A stretch of DNA of 64,000 nucleotides from Syngnathus acus (lineage: Eukaryota > Chordata > Actinopteri > Syngnathiformes > Syngnathidae). Position 1 is the first letter of the stretch, and the number at the start of each line of letters is the position of its first letter. The notes under the pieces are model-generated. The model had not been told where the DNA came from, made no database searches, and saw nothing but the letters and a program-made list of their open reading frames with translations. The translations under genes were made by a program, and so were the position numbers. Where the stretch lies: assembly GCF_901709675.1 (NCBI RefSeq), contig NC_051093.1:7114553-7178552 (forward strand), read 5' to 3'. Positions 49,987 through 64,000 of this stretch are shown here, piece after piece.

Positions 49987-52900
49987 ACTGTGAAGACATG
50001 AGACACAGATAATTGGATTTTTTTTTTTTGTGCTAGACTAGCGGCACTCAATAGAAGAATTAAAATCGCAAGACTAAAAATTTGTTGAGTATTTATTTTT
50101 CTGATGTTATTTAACTTGTTCTCCTTCCATTTGAATTCAGATCTTTGCATTATCAGAATAAGCTACAAAATTCCTTGTCTGTGTGATTTTTTTTTCCTGC
50201 TCAGTATGAGCCCTATGCAACATTTTTATTTTTAAGATTATTTTTTTCAGTTGGCCTATGTTATCAAAATAGGTATTAAATTGACATTTATATTTGTACT
50301 TGAGTATATTTTAGAGTCTGTATTTTTTTTTTCATTTCTCTTAATGACAGATGAATCAATATTTCTCCTTTTAGCATTTTTCCTAAACACAAGTATCTGT
50401 ATTTCTCCATAAGTACAGTGCGAGTACTCCACTGCGCTTAATTATGTAAATATGATCAATATTGAACACCTAACTACTTTCTCTCCACCTTTAGACAAAC
50501 TGTAACACCCATCAATAACTACCAGTATCTTCTTGCACAAGCTCACCCTGGCAAGCAAATACGGATTGCTCAAATCAAGATTGACTAAGTTTGTTATGAA
50601 AGTATTTGTCAAGAGATAATGACTCCTTCAACAAAAAGTCTTGTTGCCCTAGAGGGTTTAAATCAACTGTCACTGATGATTTTACTTCAGTACTTGTGAG
50701 AAAGAATTTAAGTTCTCCACTCAGTGAATAATTGGCAGTATGTATAGGACATTGTGTATCCATTCAAAGCTTTTGATCTTATCACAGAGCCTCATTAAAA
50801 AATATGAAATTTTGTCTACATAAGTTGATAGACACACTATTCTATTTTCTGTTTATTTATTTATTGTGAGACACTACTGTGCCATTATTAGTAAATGCTT
50901 AGTAGACGTTCAGCCAGCCATTCCTAGATCTTCTGTACCCTCCCAGGGGTCATGGGTAAGTTGGAATCTATCCTCTGCTGAATTTGGGCGAGAGGCCCGG
51001 GTACCCCCCTCTGAAAAGGATGCCAGCCAATCACGGGACAGATATAAACAAATAACCATTCACGGTAACTGAATGGCACGAAAAATACAATCGTGATTGC
51101 CATGAACACCCAGCAGTTCATTTGAAGTGCATTATTCATGAGTTACTAAATTTGGGTAGAGCCATGATAGTATTGCAAAGGGGTATAGTGGCTTAACTGG
51201 ACGAGTGGCTGTTGTGACAGATGGCTGCTCGCAGATGAACTTGACTTCCCTTTACTGCAGCGTTACACAGGTGAAAGAGTCCGATTGAAATCTTTGCAAA
51301 TGCGATCTTGGGGTTAATGTTGGTTTGCTCTTTGGCAGTTTTGCACTTAGGTCACACGACGTGGTTATTTTTGTTTGCTACAAAGCCTTTGAAGTAGTGG
51401 ATATTTCATTTGTGGATTCAAAATATAAAGACTCTTCTGTTAGTTAGGTTTATAAAAAAAAAAATAAAGGTAAAAGCTCAACCACAGTCTGCCCCCCCCC
51501 CCCCATAGTTAATTGCGCAATTTAGGGCCACTATTCTCTGTTTGTGCATGTTTGGGCGTGAGTCTTTTATAGAGCCACTTGGGAAGGCAGCCAGAAGAAG
51601 CCCTTTGACCAGCTTAGATTGTATATAGAGCAAACCTGCAAAAACACAAACACACAGTGTGCTCCAACCCCCACCTCAATAGAGTTTTAACAACCATAGA
51701 AAAGCTATCAATCACTGAGTTCGACACTCCAAATATAAAAATACCAAAATAAAAAGATGCATTAGCTGCATTGTTGTTGTCTTATGAAGGAATCTCATTT
51801 AGGGGAGGTTGAATTCCTGTCACGAAGAGTTAGAACAGCTTTGTGTTTAGTTCCTGATTGCACAAATGGTGCAACCTGAGGAACAAACGGTAAAAAAAAA
51901 GAAAGAAAAAAAGCCGCAGATGTCAAACAAGTCCCACAAAAAACTCGATCAAGTATTAACATGATTTACTTTTAATGACACATCAAATGTGAAATACCTG
52001 ACATGTTTGTCATAAACCACTGGGTATGGTTAACTTTGGAGCTGATAACAGACCGCCATGGAGTTATGCTTGGCTGACAGCACTAAACAAAGGTGACACT
52101 GAGCAAACAGGCTCTATGTTGTCGAGTTGTTGCACATGATCCGTTACAACCTTAAATAGATTTTGCCACTCTTTTTAGGGTCACATTAGAAGGGGGCATG
52201 TTTAGATATTTAAAAGGTGATGGGGCTTTGTTGACGCGAACATATAGGGCAACGTTTGAGTGGAACCTTTCCAAGGACAAAATTGTTTCTAGAGGTGCAT
52301 TGATTAATTTAATTGATTATCAAATTGATCTTTTTATTAAAATAGCATAAATGCAAGGATTTCAGCTTCTTAATGGTAAATATCCGATTTTTGTATTTCT
52401 GTGGTCCTCCATGAAAGTTTTTTTTATTTTTTTTTTAGGGGGGATAATCGGATTGTTGTTGTAATTATCAAAATTGCTAGTTGCAGCATTAGTATGTTTT
52501 TCTGTCAGGTTGAAAGTACTACCCGAGTGACAATTGAGTAAATCAGCAAAACTAGAGTGCATAGGATATAGCGCCTCTGAGACGCTCAACTGAACCCCTG
52601 CCAAAGCACCATTAACATCATCTTCATCGTCGTCATCATCATGCCCTTGTCCACTTGTTGTCCACTAGTTTCATTCCAGGAAACATCAGGCCTCAAGCAA
52701 GAAAAAAATGAAATCTAGCAACGCTTGCACAGAACACGAACTCCATCATCAACCATGTCAGCGTTGACATGCACGTCTGCACGTTTATGAGCGTCTTTGA
52801 TGGAGTTCAACGTCACCACCATCGCTTATTTCAACCCACGCGAAGGACACTGCGATTTTGAAACACACCGACGTCGGATGAGGAAGCATTTCACTCTTGT

Positions 52901-53000
52901 ACATTTGTAAATAAGAAAGGGCTTTGTAGACTCACCCTTCGGCTTGAACTTCAAGTGGTCAGGCCACACATTGCCAGCTGTCGCAGTCAATCTGAAGGGG
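49987..53000 (-). other. GYS1 first intron and 5' UTR exon
   Basis: The GYS1 start ATG is one base from a splice acceptor (TTCACAG at 49988-49994). A matching donor, GAAGG|GTGAG, lies at 52936 on the minus strand, defining a 2.95-kb intron and a non-coding first exon of about 60 bp. The intron contains one dispersed repeat copy (50915-51075), a poly-C run near 51493 and no credible ORF. Confidence 0.6.
50915..51075 (+). repeat. Diverged copy of a common teleost interspersed repeat
   Basis: The segment keeps the order of landmarks of a very common fish repeat: 'GGGTCATGGG', 'GGAATCTATCC', 'GGGCGAGAGGC', 'GGTACCCCC', 'GCCAGCCAATCACGGGAC', 'AACAAATAACCATTCACGG'. The class (probably LINE/SINE 3' end) cannot be settled without a repeat library. 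It is an old, diverged insertion in GYS1 intron 1. Confidence 0.75.
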
Positions 53001-53914
53001 AAAACAGTGGGAAAAGGGGGCGGTAGCGTTTGCTAAATGTCATCCACGCACATTGGCTACGTGCATTTGCAGGCTTACGTCAGGGATGGTGCGTGCGTTA
53101 CGTGCGTAACGTGTGATACGACCGTAAAAAAAAGGTCCGTGAATGCCTCTTGTTGTTATACATTATTCATGAACTTGATTTGACTCCGCCTCTATGTGAC
53201 GTAAAGGGAAGTAGGCGGTACCCTTAAAGCTGCACAGTAGTTATAGGGACTCGCATAACGTTGACAGCACATTTTCACTGTGCATTGAGAAATAAAAATG
53301 ACAATAAAAATATAAATTTGCCATTATGATTATTGGCCATGATTTTTTTCTGGGAACTCAGGAAGAAATAATCACTCAACACACGATTATGGCTCAAGAT
53401 CATTTTTTGACATCCGATTATCTGACCTTCACTAACTGAGGCCCAAATATTGATATGCACACACCTCTAAGGCTGCATATTTGCCAAAGAAATACCTTTG
53501 AGGTAACCCCTGGAGTGGGAAGGTGTTCACGCAGTTTACCAAATACTAAGCGGCACAGTATGCTTGCTTCAAGCGGTTGTCATTCCCAGTTGACATGCAA
53601 ATCAAGGTATATTTATTACATTTATGTTCAACCAAAGCATGTAATTTCACCTAAAGTCCACTAGCTTAATGTCATCATACAATGTGAAATGACAGATGAA
53701 AAAAAAAAACAGAAATCAGCATAGATGCTACAGTAATTGCAAATAACACATACAAGCAAAGCATATGAGCTGAGCTGCATTGAAATGTACTTCCTTGAGT
53801 CCAGCCTCCCCAAAAAAGTGAGGGAAGATATGAATTTGCAAGTAAGTGGGGAATTGTTGCTTTCCTCTTGACAAGGTGAATGACTGTGTTGCCACGGCAA
53901 CCAGGTAGCGTCCG
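53001..53914. other. Spacer between GYS1 promoter and ZNHIT1 3' UTR
   Basis: Contains the GYS1 promoter (a GC-richer, CG-containing stretch at 53040-53120 with repeated ACGTGCGT) and the ZNHIT1 3' UTR with a minus-strand AATAAA at 53612-53617. No coding exon seen. Confidence 0.5.
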
Positions 53915-54385
53915 TCACAGCGTCCACTTGAGACATCTGGTTTCACGGTGTGTCGTCAAGCACTTGACGCAGCAATACCGCCCCCCGCAGGTCGTGCAAG
54001 TGTAGTTTGACGGGAAGCCGCACACACAGCAGAAATGGCGTGGTGGAAGCGACGAGGGAGGAGCCAGCGCCGAGAGGTAATTGGGCTCCGGTTTATCCGC
54101 CAAATTCTCCTCCTCGAGGAGAGCCGTGAAGTTTTTCCTGAAGCGCATCTTGAAGTGGTCGCCTCGCGTCTTCCTCTTCTTCTTCTCGGGTTCCTCTGTT
54201 TCACTGAAGGCGGGTAGCCGAGCGGTCAAACCTGCCGGGGGTAGCGAACTCAGAGGATCGTCCTGGAAGTTGTCTTTCTCCAAAGCCTCGAGTTGCCGAC
54301 TCAGCCTCCTTAGTCGGGTGGCATCATCAAGAACCCTCCGCTGGCCTGCCTCCACGCGAGCCGAGCTCTTCTTTTCGAGCACCAT
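53915..54385 (-). CDS. znhit1: Zinc finger HIT-type protein 1 (SRCAP/SWR1 subunit), intronless
   Basis: ZNHIT1 (p18Hamlet, yeast Vps71/Swc6) is a subunit of the SRCAP chromatin remodeller that deposits H2A.Z. One uninterrupted 156-residue frame covers the whole protein (human 154): N-terminal GQRRVLDDATRLRRLSRQLE, NFQDDPLSSLP, KKKRKTRGDHFKMRFRKNF, LLEEENL and the C-terminal HIT finger FCCVCGFPSNYTCTTCGGRYC with CVKC, H and C ligands, ending ETRCLKWTL. The frame is intact with no stop, and no splice sites interrupt it, whereas the human gene has introns. It is head to head with POLD1, 1.0 kb between start codons. Probably a functional single-exon copy, either an ancient retrogene or the result of intron loss. 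Confidence 0.93.
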   Translation of the reverse strand: MVLEKKSSARVEAGQRRVLDDATRLRRLSRQLEALEKDNFQDDPLSSLPPAGLTARLPAFSETEEPEKKKRKTRGDHFKMRFRKNFTALLEEENLADKPEPNYLSALAPPSSLPPRHFCCVCGFPSNYTCTTCGGRYCCVKCLTTHRETRCLKWTL

Positions 54386-54807
54386 GTTGCCTCCTTGTTT
54401 GCGGATGTTGGCTCGACAGAGCCTATACTGACTTCCGGTTTTACAGAGACGATGAACTTTGAGAAAGTGCTGCTAGGCGGCGCTGTCGGCTGTGATTTGC
54501 GTTTGAGAGTTCGACAGCAAGAGGGAAGAAGATTACCTAAACCCGTTAAACACATTAAAAAAATTAAAAATATTTAATCGGAATTTATAAGTGGGTTAGA
54601 GTTTTAGGGGGTACTTACTGTACTGTGCTGTGTGCTTCACAGAAATTCTATTGTCGAACTCGAGACCCCGCCTACTTATGACGCAATTTCCTTTTCGTTT
54701 GCGGAATGGGACGGGCCAGTAACCGGAAGTGGTCTTGCGCGCTTTCTGCGCGAAATTAAAGAGTGGCGGGAGTCGTTGTCAGATCAGACCGTCTTTGGGG
54801 GAAAAAA
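54386..54807. promoter_or_regulatory. Bidirectional ZNHIT1/POLD1 promoter and POLD1 5' UTR exon
   Basis: Two identical ETS/GABP-type 10-mers, AACCGGAAGT, face apart: minus strand at 54431-54440, just upstream of the ZNHIT1 ATG, and plus strand at 54721-54730, just upstream of POLD1. An E2F-type GCGCGAAA lies at 54748-54755, as expected for an S-phase gene. The non-coding POLD1 exon ends at a good donor (AAAA|GTAAGC) at 54807 and joins the acceptor at 55393. No TATA box. Confidence 0.6.
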
Positions 54808-55401
54808 GTAAGCTAACTTTCATTATTTCAACTACATTCTGTCAGAAACACGGCCGATCTCAGCATTACCACCGAAACGTTTGTAAATGTAAATCAAATC
54901 AGCGATCGAGCAATACTGATGCGATTGTTACTTAGCTTATCACTGTAGCACACTGTTGTAATTTCGAACTGAAACATGCAACGCACGAAGAGCTTCGGTT
55001 GATCAACATTTTATGGGAACATCAATTGAACTATTGATTAGAAGAATGTAACAGCAATAAACTGACAAATGATTTAACCACGAGTTCTGTACTGCTCCTC
55101 CATTGTGGAGCTTATAAAAGAATCAACAGATCATGTGTTAGTGGTCTTTCATTACATTTTGATTTTTGCCAGATTATGTGGCAAATCAATACCTTGATAA
55201 TAAACAACCCTTAAACTCTTCATCAATGTTTGGAAGAATACACATAGGAAGGCATAATGTTGAAATGTAATCGATAACCCTGAAGTTGGGAAAGTCTGCT
55301 ATGAATAAAATAACTTCATTTTTCATTGGAATAGTATTTTGTTAACCTTGACGACCAAGCCAGTGCTGAGATAAGTGTGTTTTTGTTTCTCAGTTGTAGT
55401 C

Positions 55402-62011
<6,610 letters not shown>

Positions 62012-63623
62012 GACAATGTGGTTCAGTTCACTTCTGGATATGTTACATCACTGTTTTTGGGATGATTGTAAAAATGCACAATTCTTTGTATTTTCTTATA
62101 TGAATAAACTGATATCCTTTTCAACCTAAGTCTTTTTTGTCATTTTTACGCAATATATTATGAATTAAATGAATGTGACATGAGAAAAACAATTACTAAA
62201 GCTATATTTTGATGAAATAAGTATACACAAATTACATCACTAATGTTCATTTTCATTTTATTATAAAAACAGTATTTGAGTCCACAGTTTTTCCTTTGTA
62301 CAGTAAAAAATATTAAATAAACTCCCAAAGTTCTTAGCAGAAAGATAGAGGATGGACTTTGGGAAAGAGCAACTCTCCCCCTGGCAGAGGCAATTGGGGA
62401 AAGGGAGGGGGAGGAGAGGGGGGGGGGGGGAGTCCAAGGGAAGCAGCAACTGGGATGAGGCAGAAAGATGGAGAATGACTGTTCATATCTCCTGCATTCT
62501 CCTCTTTTCTGTGCAACGCAGTTCATTTGGATCGATATTCTCCTTTTGACTCCAACTGGAGAATTGTAATAAACAATACAAAAAAAAAAGAAAAAAATAC
62601 AAAGAGCCCATCACGCTCACGTTTCGCATCCCAGCCGATGTACTCGATAGATTACAGGCACACAGGTATGCAGCCCCCCTCCCCAAGTCTCCCACGCTCC
62701 ACGATGAGTGTCTTTTAAGGAAGGAGTGCACACACATTCGAGGGAGAGGGCCTGCATGTTTGCGAGGGAACGTTCCCTTCCAGCATGGCGGATGTCCGTT
62801 ACAACGTGTCCTCTCGACTTGTCAAACTCACAGCAGCAGACTGTTGACAAACTGCAAGAAAACACTGACATCTGAATTTTTTGCGCACATACAACTAAAT
62901 ACATGAAAAGTGAAAACAAAAAAAATATCCGCTAACCCCCTTCAATAACAAAAATAGATTTCTATAGGAAATGCGGCGCAGTCTCAAGGTACATCACGCC
63001 CCCACCACAAAAGAAGACAATAAATAAAGCAAAGCCAAACATTAAAAAAAAAGAAGATATGCATCATGTTTGGATTGACATGAATAATAATAATAAAAAT
63101 AATACAAATTTCACTCTGCAAAATAAACAGACTGAATGGTGGTAAACAATCCAATAATTAAAAAACAAAAAAAAGATTATTTGCATTATTTCACTTCCTC
63201 TAATTCTTGAATACTTAAAAACATTTCTTAAAAAGGCATTTCCCCCTTAACCCTCCAAAAATATTACCTTTCACGCACTGTATTCTGCAAGACGCGGGGG
63301 TGCGACACATCCGCCCCCCCCTTTATCCACAATTGGCAAAAAATATATTAAACAGCAATAACTTACAATTCATTTACTCTAATTTATTTAATGACTGCTT
63401 GATTTATTGTTCATCTCCCATAGGAAGTTCAGCTCAATGCATCTGTATTGAAAACGTTTTAAATAACATTTAATTATACGTATATAAAAAAAAAAGAAAG
63501 GCTAAGTAAAAAAAAAAAAAAAAAAAAAAGATAGATAACACTGTCCTGGATGAGTGCAGTTTGTGCGAAGGATCAGAGCTTTGTTTTTCTTTTCCAAAGC
63601 TCGACATGACACAAGTAGAATTC
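62012..63623 (-). other. 3' UTR of the EP300/CREBBP gene and POLD1 tail
   Basis: The POLD1 polyadenylation signal (62103-62108) is at the left. A minus-strand AATAAA (62257-62262) is the best end signal for the EP300-type transcript, giving a 1.4-kb 3' UTR. The stretch is AT-rich with poly-A runs (63511-63530) and a purine-rich, G-run segment at 62395-62450 that is C-rich in the transcript. No coding exon. Confidence 0.6.
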
Positions 63624-64000
63624 CTACATGATGTCTAAAGGGTTGTGATTGATGTTCTGGCCCAGTGGGTCCTGACTGTTGCCCCCCTGCCCATGTAGAG
63701 CCGCCATCCCACTCAGCTGAGATAACATGGCACTCTGCTCCGAGCCAAATTGTTCCATAGAGTTCTGTTGCTGCTGCTGCTGCTGCTGCTGGGACGAAGG
63801 CTGCTGCTGGGGGACCACCATGCCTGGGTGGTGCTGGTTCAGGTGGGCCGGGTGGGGGGAGCCCGTCTGCATCTGGGGTGATATGTGATGAGGGGACGGC
63901 TGCGGCTGCATGCGCGGCGATGGGCTGGAGTGCGGTGGCTGCGACTGGGGTCTGGGTGACGGCTGGGGAGAGCGCACCTGGTTGGCCAGCGTCTGACCCT
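63624..64000 (-). CDS. ep300: EP300/CREBBP-family acetyltransferase, C-terminal exon (partial)
   Basis: The frame is open from the window edge to TAG at 63624-63626 and covers about 125 residues of the C-terminal tail. GQTLANQVRSPQP and PRPQSQPPHSSPSPRMQPQPSPHH are signatures of the p300/CBP Gln/Pro-rich C-terminus, followed by HPAHLNQHHPGM, a nine-Gln run and SEQSAMLSQLSGMAALHG. The last residues, NPLDIM, resemble EP300 (STLDIH) rather than CREBBP (FVEGL) as I recall the human proteins. Catalytic, bromo-, TAZ and KIX domains lie beyond the window. The family is certain; EP300 over CREBBP is moderately supported, and the fish paralogue (a or b) is not resolved. Confidence 0.75.
   Translation of the reverse strand, partial: GQTLANQVRSPQPSPRPQSQPPHSSPSPRMQPQPSPHHISPQMQTGSPHPAHLNQHHPGMVVPQQQPSSQQQQQQQQQNSMEQFGSEQSAMLSQLSGMAALHGQGGNSQDPLGQNINHNPLDIM
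63765..63791 (-). repeat. Polyglutamine CAG repeat in EP300/CREBBP tail
   Basis: Nine consecutive Gln codons, all CAG except one CAA, followed by Asn. Short enough to be ordinary in this Gln-rich tail but prone to length polymorphism. Confidence 0.95.

Noticed and set aside
53690-53915. Poly-A tail marking ZNHIT1 as a fresh retrocopy
   Set aside because: The A-run at 53700-53709 is on the plus strand, the wrong orientation for a tail of a minus-strand transcript.

Overview
The window is nuclear DNA from a vertebrate, almost certainly a teleost fish. Genes are split by many short GT-AG introns, coding sequences match vertebrate orthologues along their length, and the intergenic DNA holds teleost-type dispersed repeats. 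There are no bacterial operons, ribosome binding sites or CRISPR arrays. Thirteen protein-coding loci were reconstructed exon by exon, with reading phase checked at each junction: JPT2, CRAMP1, DHRS7B, TMEM11, NATD1, an unrecognised coiled-coil gene, KCNJ12, TUFM, HSPBP1, TMEM86B, ASPDH, GYS1, ZNHIT1 and POLD1 (the coiled-coil locus makes fourteen). The 3' end of an EP300/CREBBP gene runs off the right edge.

Layout. 0-13 kb: JPT2 (-) and CRAMP1 (+) head to head, neighbours also on human 16p13.3. 13-27 kb: DHRS7B (-), TMEM11 (-) and NATD1 (-), the human 17p11.2 order, then a 1,178-residue coiled-coil gene (+) I do not recognise, where human has MAP2K3. 27-36 kb: a gene-poor stretch around the single-exon potassium channel KCNJ12 (+). 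36-39 kb: mitochondrial elongation factor TUFM (-). 40-62 kb: a compact block, mostly of human chromosome 19q genes: HSPBP1 (+), TMEM86B (-), ASPDH (+), GYS1 (-), ZNHIT1 (-), POLD1 (+). 62-64 kb: 3' UTR and last coding exon of EP300/CREBBP (-).

The genes are mostly unrelated housekeeping functions: chromatin (CRAMP1, ZNHIT1, EP300/CREBBP), replication (POLD1), mitochondria (TMEM11, TUFM), glycogen synthesis (GYS1), chaperone control (HSPBP1) and lipid metabolism (DHRS7B, TMEM86B). Several pairs share promoter regions (JPT2/CRAMP1, TUFM/HSPBP1, TMEM86B/ASPDH, ZNHIT1/POLD1) or converge tail to tail (CRAMP1/DHRS7B, HSPBP1/TMEM86B, ASPDH/GYS1, POLD1/EP300).

Points needing attention: single-base homopolymer frameshifts in CRAMP1 and NATD1; a 21-bp coding minisatellite in JPT2; an intronless ZNHIT1; a GYS1 C-terminus without the mammalian site 1a/1b region; a GC-AG intron and a hAT transposon relic in POLD1; and the unidentified coiled-coil gene. 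I found no prokaryote-like or clearly new multi-gene system. The coiled-coil gene is the best candidate for something undescribed.
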